DNA of 64,000 bases from Streptomyces sp. NBC_01445 (lineage in GTDB: Bacteria > Actinomycetota > Actinomycetes > Streptomycetales > Streptomycetaceae). The notes beneath the pieces are model-generated. The model was not told where the DNA came from and made no database searches. It saw nothing but the letters and a program-made list of their open reading frames with translations. The position numbers and the translations under genes were made by a program. Shown piece by piece: positions 56,217-64,000 of this stretch. Within the stretch, counting starts at the first letter, position 1, and each line of letters begins with the position of its first letter. The DNA lies in contig NZ_CP109486.1 in assembly GCF_035918235.1 (NCBI RefSeq), positions 682,001-746,000 of the forward strand. Reading direction: 5' to 3'.

Positions 56217-57503
56217 GTGGTCGTCGCAACACCCCAAGTGAAGGGGTGCGATGGACTTCGAGATCCGGAAGAACCGGGTGCCGGGCGGGAAGAGGTTGGT
56301 CCGGGAGCGGGCCGCATACTTCCAGCTCATGGAGCAGGGCTACAGCACGCGTGAAGCCGCGCGGATCATCGGTATCAACCTGCGCACCGGTAAGCGGTGG
56401 CGCAACGGCTGGCACTCCCCGCCCGGGGGCCGGAGGCCGGTTCCTCCTGTTCGGATCGTTGAGGAACCGGCTCCGGCGTCTCGCTACCTGACCGAGCCCG
56501 AGCGCATCCACATCGCTGACCGGATACGCGAGAAGGCATCGGTCCGGCAGATCGCCGTGGAGTTGGGACGCAGTCCCTCCACGGTCAGCCGGGAGATACG
56601 ACGCAACCGCCGCCCCATGCCCAGGGGCGGCTGGACCTATCGGCCCTTCGAGGCCCACCGCCGCGCCGAGGCACGTCGAGCGCGGCCGAAACCGGGAAAG
56701 ATTGGCCAGAACCCTGAGCTGCGGGACTTCATCCAGGACCACCTCACGATGCGGTGGAGCCCCGAGCAGATCTGCCACGCTCTGCGGGCACGCTTCCCCG
56801 ACCGGCCAGAGATGCACGTGACCCACGAAACGATCTACCAGGCCCTCTACGTCCAAGGCCGGGGAGAACTTCGCCGGGAACTGACCCGCGCCCTACGCAC
56901 CGGACGGGCCATGCGCCGCCCTCACCGACACGCCTACAAGCGCGTTGCCGGCCCGATCAGGAACATGGTGATGATCAGCGACCGGCCGGCCGAGGCCGCA
57001 GACCGCGCGGTCCCCGGGCACTGGGAGGGAGACCTCATCATCGGCAAGGACGGCCGGTCCTCCATCGGCACACTGGTCGAGCGTGCCACCCGATATGTGA
57101 TGCTCGTGCACCTTCCGCATGGCCACAGTGCCACCGCCACCCGGGACGCGTTGGCCACAACCGTCCAGCATCTCCCGCCGCACCTTTGGCGCTCTCTGAC
57201 CTGGGACCAGGGCTCGGAGATGGCTGCCCACCGGGACTTCACCGTGGCCACCAACATCCCGGTCTTCTTCTGCAACCCGGCGAGCCCCTGGCAACGCGGT
57301 TCGAACGAGAACACCAACGGCCTGCTGCGGCAGTACTTCCCCAAGGGCACCGACCTGAGCAGCCAAACGCCCGAGGACCTGGCGGCCGTGGCCACCGAAC
57401 TCAACAGCCGCCCACGCAAAACGCTCGGCTGGGAAACCCCAGCCGAGCGCCTCGCTAAGCTACTGGACCTAGCCAGCTGACCAGCAGTGTTGCAACGACC
57501 CCT
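56217..57503 (+). mobile_element. IS30-family insertion sequence
   Basis: Imperfect terminal inverted repeats: GTGGTCGTCGCAACAC at the left end and GGGGTCGTTGCAACAC as the complement of the right end at 57487-57502. It lies just after the FAD oxidase stop; exact ends and target duplication not resolved. Confidence 0.75.
56251..57480 (+). CDS. IS30-family transposase
   Basis: 409 aa, unbroken. N-terminal HTH segments (LMEQGYSTREAARIIGINLR, ASVRQIAVELGRSPSTVSRE, IRRN) and the catalytic triad: Asp in GHWEGDLIIGKDGRSSIGTL, Asp in WDQGSEMAAH, Glu in GSNENTNGLLRQYFPKGTDL. The protein should be active. Confidence 0.95.
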   Translation: MDFEIRKNRVPGGKRLVRERAAYFQLMEQGYSTREAARIIGINLRTGKRWRNGWHSPPGGRRPVPPVRIVEEPAPASRYLTEPERIHIADRIREKASVRQIAVELGRSPSTVSREIRRNRRPMPRGGWTYRPFEAHRRAEARRARPKPGKIGQNPELRDFIQDHLTMRWSPEQICHALRARFPDRPEMHVTHETIYQALYVQGRGELRRELTRALRTGRAMRRPHRHAYKRVAGPIRNMVMISDRPAEAADRAVPGHWEGDLIIGKDGRSSIGTLVERATRYVMLVHLPHGHSATATRDALATTVQHLPPHLWRSLTWDQGSEMAAHRDFTVATNIPVFFCNPASPWQRGSNENTNGLLRQYFPKGTDLSSQTPEDLAAVATELNSRPRKTLGWETPAERLAKLLDLAS

Positions 57504-57747
57504 CGAATTCGCCACCGGTGAGGGGGCTCCGCTGTGCCATGCCCCACAGGCCCGTTGCCTCGTCCCTCGACACGCCGAATTCATGGGGCGGTCCGCCCCC
57601 CGGACGCGCGGTGGCCGACGACCCCGTCTGCTCGTGGCGTAACAGTGACATGGCACAAGAGCGACATGTGCGACCCCTTGAACGACGGCAGGTGAGGCCG
57701 GAGGATCCAGTGATCTTTCGCTCTTCGCCGCGTCTCAGGAGTCTTCC

Positions 57748-60700
57748 TTGCCCAAGCTTCCCATCCCCCGGCCCGGGCCGATCGCCCTCGCCGTGGTGGC
57801 CGCGCTGACACTCGGCGTCATACCGGCGACTGCCGCTGTGTCCGCGTACTCATTCGGTGAGGTGTCGCACAACGACGCCGGACACCGAACCCCCGGCGAT
57901 ACCGGCACGCACACCGTCACCTTGATCACGGGTGACAAGGTCACCATCGGGACCGCCGCCGACGGCACCGTCGTGCGCTCCTTCCAGGCCGCGAGCGGAG
58001 CCACCACCGGCTTCCACCGCGCTGTCGTGGACGGCGCCACCTATGTCTACCCCGACGCCGCCCTGCCGTACGTGAGCGCCGGCAAACTCGACAAGCAGCT
58101 CTTCAACGTGACGCGGCTGATCACCGAGGGGTATGACGACGCGCACAGCTCCCGGCTGCCGCTGATCGTGCGCTACACCGGAGCCGCCGCCAAGGCCCGC
58201 ACTCGTACGAAGATGGCCGGCTCGACCGACGTCCGCCGCCTGGACAGCATCCAGGGCGCGGCCCTCGCGCAGAACCACAAGCAGGCACCGGAGTTCTGGT
58301 CCTCGCTCACCGGGGGTTCCGGCGCGGCGGCCCGGTCCGCGAAGCCGTCCTTCGCGGGCGGCGTCGCCCACGTGTGGCTCGACGGCAGGGTGAAGGCCGA
58401 TCTGGCCGACTCCACCGCTCAGATCGGTGCGCAGAAGGTATGGGCGGAGGGCGACACCGGCCAGGGCGTGAAGGTCGCGATGCTCGACAGCGGCGCGGAC
58501 ACCGAACACCCGGACCTGGTCGGGCAGGTGTCCGACAGCGTCAGCTTCGTCCCCGGCGAGGACGACATCGCCGACTACAACGGCCACGGCACGCACGTCG
58601 CCTCGACCATCGTCGGCACGGGCAGTGCCTCCGACGGCAAGGAGCGGGGTGTCGCCTCCGGCGCCCGGCTGGCCGTCGGCAAGGTGCTCAACTCCGAGGG
58701 CAGCGGCCAGGAATCCTGGATCATCGCGGGCATGGAGTGGGCCGCCCGCGACCAGAAGGCCAGGATCATCAGCATGAGCCTGGGCGGCGGCGGTGACAAG
58801 ACCGACCCGATGAGCCAGGCCGTTGACGAACTCAGCCACGACACGGGCGCGTTGTTCGTGATCGCGGCGGGCAACGGCGGCCCGCACTCCATCAGCAGCC
58901 CCGGTGCCGCAGACTCCGCGCTGACCGTCGGCGCCGTCGACTCCACCGACACGCTCGCCGACTTCTCCAGCCAGGGCCCGCGTGACGGCGACGGCGGGCT
59001 GAAGCCGGAGATCACCGCGCCCGGCGTCGACATCGTCGCGGCGCGCTCGCACTACAAGCGCGGCTCCGGCTACTACACCACGATGAGCGGCACGTCGATG
59101 GCGACGCCGCACGTCGCCGGTGTCGCCGCGCTCCTCGCCTCCGAGCACCCCGACTGGACGGGCACCCAGCTCAAGGAGGCGCTGGTCAGCAGCGCCAAGG
59201 CAACCCCGGCGTACACCCCGTACCAGGCGGGCGCCGGCCGGCTCGACGCGCCGGCGGCCGTGCACACCACGGTCTTCGCCACCACGACCGCCTACTCCGG
59301 CTTCCACACGTGGCCCCCGAAGCCCGGGGAGACCGACGTCCAGACGGTGACGTACACCAACGTCGGCGACGCTCCCGTCAGCCTCGACCTGGCGGTCAAC
59401 GGCACCGTCCCGGCCGGGTTGTTCAGCCTCTCCGAGGACCGTGTCACCGTGCCCGCGCACGGCACCGCCACGGTCACTCTGACCGCGGCTCTGGACAAGC
59501 TGGGCGGCGACCAGTCGGTCAGCGCCATGATCACCGGTACGGACGGCGCCGGGACGGTTCGCGCCCGGACCTTGATCGGCGCGGCCCGAGAGGGCCAGCG
59601 GCAGAATCTGACCGTCGTCGCGAAGGACCGTGCGGGCAAGCCGCTGGCGGGCCGGGTCGTCCTCACCGCCGAGCACCTCTTCACGGTGATGGACCTCGAC
59701 GCGTCCGGCACCGGCACGACGCGGCTGCCCGTCGGCAGTTACAGCGGCTGGCTCACCGGGGACGTGCAGGGCGCCGAAGGCCCGAACTCGCTCGGCATGG
59801 TGCTGCTCGCTTTCAACGACGTGAAGCTGGACCAGGACCGCACCGTCACGCTGGACGGCCGCAAGGCGCGCCGGATCCTGGCGCGCGTGCCGCAGCAGAC
59901 CACCGCCGTCGCGCCGCGCCTGGACGCCCACCGGTCCTTCACCGACAGCCTGGTGGAGACGTCGATGCTGCCCAACTCGTCGTACGACAGCATCTGGGCG
60001 CTCCCGACCGGCAAGAAGGTCACCGACGGCGAGTTCGAGGCCGGCGCCCGCTTCCGCCTCGAGCAGCCGGCGCTGACCTTGAGCACGAAGTCGACGACCT
60101 TCAACGACCCGTTGGTCAAGCGCGCGGCCACGCCGCTGCCCGCCGGTAGCCGGAACCTGACGGCGGTCTTCGCCGGCGACGGCACGGCCGAGGAGCTCGC
60201 GCGGCAGAACGTGCGCGGCAAGGCCGTCGTGGTGCGCGGCGCCGGCACGGAAGGGATCAAGGCTCAGGCGGAGGCCGCCGCGGCCGCCGGCGCCCGGCTG
60301 CTGCTGGTCGTCAACGACGGCGTCGGCCGCCTGCAGCCCTGGGACGAGAACCCCTGGAGCCCGCAGAGCCCGGCCCCGGTGACGGTGGCGACGCTCACCG
60401 CCGACCAGGGCGCGGAGCTGATCGGCTCGCTCCGGCACGGCGCGGTGTCGCTGAAGGTCACCTCGCACCCCACGACGGACTACGTCTACGACGTGGTGCA
60501 CCACTGGACCGGCGCCGTCCCGGCGGACCCGACCTGGCGTGAGGAGTCCAAGGACCTCGGCCGGGTGAACGTCTCCTTCCGGAACTACCGGCAGGGCAAG
60601 GCGATGGAGTTCCGTCCGGACGTCTGGCGGGGCTGGGCCGTCGGTAACCAGCTCACGGCGCCCGCCCAGGGCGAGCGCACCGACTGGGTCACCTCCGGCA

Positions 60701-61461
60701 CCACGTGGCTGGACGACGCCTTCATCCAGGGCGAGACCGGGCAGCACTCGATCGACCCGCTGCAGTACTCGGCGCGCAAGACCGGCAAGGTCAGCTGGTT
60801 CGGCCCGATCCAGCGGCCCCGCATGGGCCCGGTGAACTACCAGCCCGTGCGCTACCTCGACACGATGTACGTCACCGCGCCCGGCTGGGGCGACTCGGGC
60901 TCCGGCCACGTCGGCGAGGCCGGCGCGAACTTCGACGTCAAGGACTGGATGTCGCTTTACCAGGGCGACCAGCAGCTCGACTGGGGCAACGCCGAGTATC
61001 TGCAGGTTCCCGGGCTCGGTGCGGAGCGCCTGCCCTACCGGCTGGTCCTCGACAACAACCGTGGCGCCTGGGCCAACCCGTACTCGACGCACACGCTGAC
61101 CGAGTGGAACTTCACCTCTGCGGTCACCAGCAGCCAGTCGGCGGTGTCACTGCCGCTGATCCAGCTCGACTATGGCGTGGACACCGACAAGTCCGGCCGG
61201 GCCGACCGGCATGCCGGGCTGACGGTGACCGCCTCGCACCTGCCGGGCACCACTGCCGCCATCGCGAAGCCGTCCGTCGAGGTCTCGTACGACGACGGTG
61301 CGACCTGGCAGCGGACCGACCTGAGCCGGTGCGGTGACGGATGGCGGACGAACCTGCGCGCCCCGCGGTCGGCCGGCTTCGCCACCCTCCGGGTCGGCGC
61401 CCGGGACAACGCGGGCAACACCGTCTCGCAGACGATCACCCGGGCCTTCGGCCTGCGCTGA
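57748..61461 (+). CDS. large secreted S8 (subtilisin-like) serine protease
   Basis: 1237 aa, start TTG 57748 with CAGGAG upstream. Signal peptide PGPIALAVVAALTLGVIPAT. The catalytic triad is Asp247 (VAMLDSGADT), His280 (NGHGTHVAST) and Ser450 (MSGTSMATPHVAG), with the oxyanion Asn in AAGNGGPH. A propeptide of about 190 residues precedes it. Beyond the protease come beta-sandwich domains and a protease-associated-like segment (GKAVVVRGAGTEGIKAQAEA). It is released to digest extracellular protein. A strong terminator follows. Confidence 0.93.
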   Translation: MPKLPIPRPGPIALAVVAALTLGVIPATAAVSAYSFGEVSHNDAGHRTPGDTGTHTVTLITGDKVTIGTAADGTVVRSFQAASGATTGFHRAVVDGATYVYPDAALPYVSAGKLDKQLFNVTRLITEGYDDAHSSRLPLIVRYTGAAAKARTRTKMAGSTDVRRLDSIQGAALAQNHKQAPEFWSSLTGGSGAAARSAKPSFAGGVAHVWLDGRVKADLADSTAQIGAQKVWAEGDTGQGVKVAMLDSGADTEHPDLVGQVSDSVSFVPGEDDIADYNGHGTHVASTIVGTGSASDGKERGVASGARLAVGKVLNSEGSGQESWIIAGMEWAARDQKARIISMSLGGGGDKTDPMSQAVDELSHDTGALFVIAAGNGGPHSISSPGAADSALTVGAVDSTDTLADFSSQGPRDGDGGLKPEITAPGVDIVAARSHYKRGSGYYTTMSGTSMATPHVAGVAALLASEHPDWTGTQLKEALVSSAKATPAYTPYQAGAGRLDAPAAVHTTVFATTTAYSGFHTWPPKPGETDVQTVTYTNVGDAPVSLDLAVNGTVPAGLFSLSEDRVTVPAHGTATVTLTAALDKLGGDQSVSAMITGTDGAGTVRARTLIGAAREGQRQNLTVVAKDRAGKPLAGRVVLTAEHLFTVMDLDASGTGTTRLPVGSYSGWLTGDVQGAEGPNSLGMVLLAFNDVKLDQDRTVTLDGRKARRILARVPQQTTAVAPRLDAHRSFTDSLVETSMLPNSSYDSIWALPTGKKVTDGEFEAGARFRLEQPALTLSTKSTTFNDPLVKRAATPLPAGSRNLTAVFAGDGTAEELARQNVRGKAVVVRGAGTEGIKAQAEAAAAAGARLLLVVNDGVGRLQPWDENPWSPQSPAPVTVATLTADQGAELIGSLRHGAVSLKVTSHPTTDYVYDVVHHWTGAVPADPTWREESKDLGRVNVSFRNYRQGKAMEFRPDVWRGWAVGNQLTAPAQGERTDWVTSGTTWLDDAFIQGETGQHSIDPLQYSARKTGKVSWFGPIQRPRMGPVNYQPVRYLDTMYVTAPGWGDSGSGHVGEAGANFDVKDWMSLYQGDQQLDWGNAEYLQVPGLGAERLPYRLVLDNNRGAWANPYSTHTLTEWNFTSAVTSSQSAVSLPLIQLDYGVDTDKSGRADRHAGLTVTASHLPGTTAAIAKPSVEVSYDDGATWQRTDLSRCGDGWRTNLRAPRSAGFATLRVGARDNAGNTVSQTITRAFGLR

Positions 61462-61493
61462 CGTCACAACCCGGGAGGTCACCTGGGACAGCA

Positions 61494-61534
61494 CCGCGTG
61501 GGTGGGACCGCAGCCGGCGGCCCCACCCACGCGG
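61494..61534. terminator. hairpin terminator after S8 protease
   Basis: CCGCGTGGGTGGG and CCCACCCACGCGG, 13-bp perfect stem with a 15-base GC-rich loop, 33 bases after the stop. Confidence 0.85.
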
Positions 61535-61544
61535 CACTCCCAGT

Positions 61545-61800
61545 TGTCAACCAGAACAGCGGCAACTGCCTCCTCCGCTCCCCCGGCAACGATCCCGTGC
61601 TCCGAAGCTGCCTACCGTACGACTTCCTGCAGATGTGGGGAACTCGCAGCAACTCGGACGGCACTGTCACCTTCTCCAATGTCGGGATGGGCCTGCCCCC
61701 GTCTGCCTGACGGCACAGTCGTCGCAGGTCGTCACCGAGAACTGCAACGGTTCGACTGCACAGGCTCCGGCCGTCGTCCATGGCGAGGCCGCCCTGAACA
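61545..61800 (+). pseudogene. ricin-type lectin domain fragment
   Basis: One frame gives NQNSGNCLLRSPGNDPVLRS and CLPYDFLQMWGTRSNSDGTV; after a shift the next gives CLTAQSSQVVTENCNGSTAQ. The Cys, QxW and GxCL patterns are those of ricin B-type lectin repeats. No start, no signal peptide: a remnant of a secreted protein. Confidence 0.6.
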
Positions 61801-61845
61801 CGGCAAGCCCGTGCGACTCGCCATCGCCCCGGTACCCGATACCGG

Positions 61846-62577
61846 TCACTTTTGGGCAAACGTGAGACCGACCTCGTGACCCGTCGAACCGGTTGCGCCG
61901 GGCAGCCAGGAGTTGAAGATGAAGCCGTCGATCTCACCGCCGGTGTTGGCGACGCTGCACGATCCCAAGTAGGTGATGTAGGAGTCGGTACTGCTCAACG
62001 CGGGGCCGCTCAGGGTGAAGCTGTCGCCCTTCAGCAGGCCGCTGAGGATCTTGGAGGTCCACTTCCCGTTCCCGTCGATGTAGAGCTGGCCGATGCTCAC
62101 ATCGCCGGTGTTCCAGGTGAACTTGAGCAGGGCGCTCTGCGTGAAGGCGGTGCAGTTCCCGTTGAGCAGGGTGACCTTGTTCATCGAGGGTGCGCCGACT
62201 GAGGTGTAGCTGCTCGACAGGAGTACGGGGTTGTGGTCACGGTTACCGCGGGCGAACCTGCCGTTCGGTGAGGAGCAGCCCACCGTGGCGCCCTTGATCT
62301 CGTTCGGGGAGGTGATGCGGCCGTTCTTGTTGAGCGGATGCGAGAAGTTGTCCTGCTCGACGAACACCTGGCAGGCCAAGTCGGCCAAGGGCTTCGCTGC
62401 TGCCGGAGACGTGGCGGCCGAGGCGCGCGCGCCCGGAGCCCCCAGGGACCCGGGTGCCGCCACGAGCACCGCCGCTGTCACGGCTGTCGCGGCGCAGGCG
62501 GCGATGCTCATCCTTCGCGCACGCGTCTTCGAGTGACGCTTGCCGGGGCCCTGCGGGCTGGGCTTGACGGTGCGCAT
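61846..62577 (-). CDS. secreted hypothetical protein
   Basis: 243 aa. A long basic N region (RHSKTRARR) leads to a signal segment SIAACAATAVTAAVLVAAPG with cleavage near ARASAA. The mature part holds CQVFVEQDNFSHPLNKNGRI, GCSSPNGRFARGNRDHNPVL, LLNGNCTAFTQSALLKFTWN and TYLGSCSVANTGGEIDG, with four Cys likely forming disulfides. Family not recognised; probably a cell-wall or extracellular protein. Confidence 0.7.
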   Translation of the reverse strand: MRTVKPSPQGPGKRHSKTRARRMSIAACAATAVTAAVLVAAPGSLGAPGARASAATSPAAAKPLADLACQVFVEQDNFSHPLNKNGRITSPNEIKGATVGCSSPNGRFARGNRDHNPVLLSSSYTSVGAPSMNKVTLLNGNCTAFTQSALLKFTWNTGDVSIGQLYIDGNGKWTSKILSGLLKGDSFTLSGPALSSTDSYITYLGSCSVANTGGEIDGFIFNSWLPGATGSTGHEVGLTFAQK

Positions 62578-62678
62578 GGCATACCTCCGCTGGAGCTGGG
62601 GCGCCGTTGACCAGGCCCGTCCCCGGCCAGACCATTCGTACAGCCGCCGGAATCACCACGCACAACGCATGCACCCGT

Positions 62679-62880
62679 TCAGGCGGAGCCGGCGAGGGCG
62701 TCGATCGCTTCCTTCCGGTTGTGGGTCCGACCGGTGGGGTTGCGGTCACTCGGGCCCGCTGAGCGGGAGCGTCGGCGTTCCGCCCTCTCGCAGGCGGTGG
62801 TGAGCGACTCCATGAGGTGCGGGGTCTGCACGAAGACCCTGCGTTCCGGGCCGAGGCCGACACCCTGGCCGTACTCACCG
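62679..62880 (-). other. possible coding remnant
   Basis: Minus strand reads GQGVGLGPERRVFVQTPHLM then ESLTTACERAERRRS and ends AIDALAGSA with stop. Coding-like but no start or recognised domain; it lies upstream of the dehydrogenase gene in a 430-base gap. Confidence 0.3.
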
Positions 62881-63008
62881 ACTCGTAGACCGGTTCGCTC
62901 TCTGCACCTATTCGGGATGTGTCGCGCATCACATCCGGCCCATGTCACGTCCAAGCCGCCTGCTCCCATCTTGTGGGCGTCAGTGAGCGAGGCGAGGAGG
63001 ACGGAACG

Positions 63009-64000
63009 ATGAGCGCACGGCACGAGACCAGCACGGCGACCGCGCACCACGTGGTGATCCTGGGGGCGGGGTACGCGGGCATGTCCGCCGCGATCCAGCT
63101 CGCGGCCCGGGTCAAGGGGCGCGAGGACGTACAGGTGACCGTGGTGAATGCGCAGGAGCGGTTCACCGAGCGGATGCGTCTGCACCTGACGGCGACCGGC
63201 CAGCGGCCCGCCGAGCTGAGCATCCCGGAACTGCTGGAGGGCACGGAGGCACGGTTCGTGCGCGGCTGGGTGACGGCGGTGGACGCGGACGCCAAGACCG
63301 TGCGGATCGACGACGACCGGGTGCTGCACTACGACACGCTGGTATACGGGTTGGGCGGGGTGGCCGACACGTCCACGGTGCCGGGTGTCGAGGACCACGC
63401 GTACACCCTGAGCAGTGCGCAGGACGCCGAGTTGCTGGCCGTCCGGCTTGGGTGTCTCGGCAGCGGCACCGTGGTGGTCTCCGGCAGCGGGCTGACCGGC
63501 GTCGAGTCTGCTGCGGAGATCGCCGAGCGGCACCCGGAGCTGAACGTCGTACTGCTGGGCCGGGCCGAGCCCGGAGCGACCATGAACCCCAAGGCCAAGG
63601 CGTACGTGCAGGCCGCGCTCGACCGGCTGGGCGTCCGGGTGCGTGCCGGAACCGAGGTGGTGAAGGTGCTGTCCGACACGGTCGAACTGGCGGGTGGGGA
63701 GAGCATCGCCGCCGACGTGGTCCTGTGGACGAGCGGTACGCGCGTGTCGCCGCTGGCGGCCGCCGCCGGGCTGGCCGTCGATGAGCGCGGACGCATCGTC
63801 ACCGACGCCGCGCTGCGGTCGGTGTCCCACCCTGACGTGTACGCAGTCGGTGACGCGGCCGCGATCCGCCAGGGCTACGGCGTAATGCACGGCACCTGCC
63901 AGGGCGGCATGCCGACCGGGGTGCACGCCGCGCTGTCGATCGAGCGTGTACTCAAGGGCAAGCAGCCCAAGCCGTTCCGCTTCGGTTACTACCACACGCC
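63009..64000 (+). CDS. FAD-dependent pyridine nucleotide oxidoreductase, NDH-2-like (partial)
   Basis: The start is ATG 63009 behind GAGGAGG; the gene runs off the window end after about 330 codons. FAD-binding VVILGAGYAGMSAAIQLAAR opens the protein; NAD-binding VVVSGSGLTGVESAAEIAER and the second FAD contact HPDVYAVGDAAAIRQGYGVM follow. It resembles type II NADH dehydrogenases, which pass electrons to quinone without pumping protons, but no C-terminal membrane anchor can be judged because the end is missing. Confidence 0.88.
   Translation, partial: MSARHETSTATAHHVVILGAGYAGMSAAIQLAARVKGREDVQVTVVNAQERFTERMRLHLTATGQRPAELSIPELLEGTEARFVRGWVTAVDADAKTVRIDDDRVLHYDTLVYGLGGVADTSTVPGVEDHAYTLSSAQDAELLAVRLGCLGSGTVVVSGSGLTGVESAAEIAERHPELNVVLLGRAEPGATMNPKAKAYVQAALDRLGVRVRAGTEVVKVLSDTVELAGGESIAADVVLWTSGTRVSPLAAAAGLAVDERGRIVTDAALRSVSHPDVYAVGDAAAIRQGYGVMHGTCQGGMPTGVHAALSIERVLKGKQPKPFRFGYYHT

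Noticed and set aside
57850..61092. 1080-codon open frame opposite the S8 protease
   Set aside because: Antisense artefact of GC-rich third positions; no family features, while the plus frame has a full catalytic triad.

Overview
The window looks like an actinomycete, almost certainly Streptomyces. GC is very high with a strong G/C third-position bias. Genes start at ATG, GTG or TTG behind GGAGG-type sites. Twin-arginine and Ala-rich signal peptides are common, and many families present (DUF6000, Imm21-like, LacI and TetR regulators, IS701, IS5, IS630 and IS30 elements) are typical of the genus. The mixture of short operons with dozens of broken transposases and 3'-truncated genes suggests a chromosome arm, a genomic island or a large linear plasmid. 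No rRNA, tRNA or CRISPR array was seen.

Layout. 1-6.3 kb: ABC ATPase, then an IS701 element, a flavin-reductase-like gene and a PemK/MazF-like gene bracketed by a 27-bp inverted repeat; decayed LysR, DUF3291 and TPR genes follow. 6.9-11.5 kb: a full-length DNA polymerase III alpha subunit translationally coupled to a small Cys4 protein, then a nucleoside-deoxyribosyltransferase-like gene behind a large hairpin. 11.7-14.7 kb: a run of small genes of families found as immunity proteins or in polymorphic-toxin loci (CPCC zinc ribbon, HEAT, Imm21, DUF6000, CbrC) with no visible toxin. 15-19 kb: uridine-kinase-like gene, Tat-exported hydrolase, RTX-like secreted protein and IS remnants.

19-24.3 kb: phosphotransferase, then a catabolic or detoxification group (SnoaL-like, SDR, LysR, muconolactone-isomerase-like, TetR) whose two divergent promoters share one palindrome, then a methyltransferase. 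24.5-27.3 kb: a transposon graveyard around a secreted-protein/lipoprotein pair. 27.4-31 kb: 2-hydroxyacid dehydrogenase divergent from a LacI regulator, pRiA4b ORF-3 and L7/L12-like genes. 31-33 kb: a frameshifted TnpB element and an older relic of the same lineage. 33-36.5 kb: TetR, enoyl-CoA hydratase and thioesterase operon, a scrambled Tn3 transposase and a two-domain VOC protein.

36.5-45 kb: hydrolase, AOC-barrel secreted protein, CorA and a secreted adenosine-deaminase-like enzyme, interspersed with IS3, IS5, IS701 and TnpB debris and a Stealth-family remnant. 45.2-50.5 kb: a purine-type operon (NCS2 permease, amidohydrolase, TauE/SafE) with tandem palindromes in its promoter and a second TnpB element inserted exactly between the first two genes. 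50.9-64 kb: His-rich repeat protein, GYD protein, membrane protein, Tat FAD oxidase, intact IS30, a giant S8 protease, secreted proteins and the start of an NDH-2-like dehydrogenase cut by the window end.

Main points for follow-up: the TnpB insertion that appears to have split a coupled permease/deaminase operon, the toxin-less immunity cluster, the tandem CCAAATCGATTTGG operators, the shared TetR operator, and a recurring Cys-containing peptide-coding repeat found twice next to IS ends.
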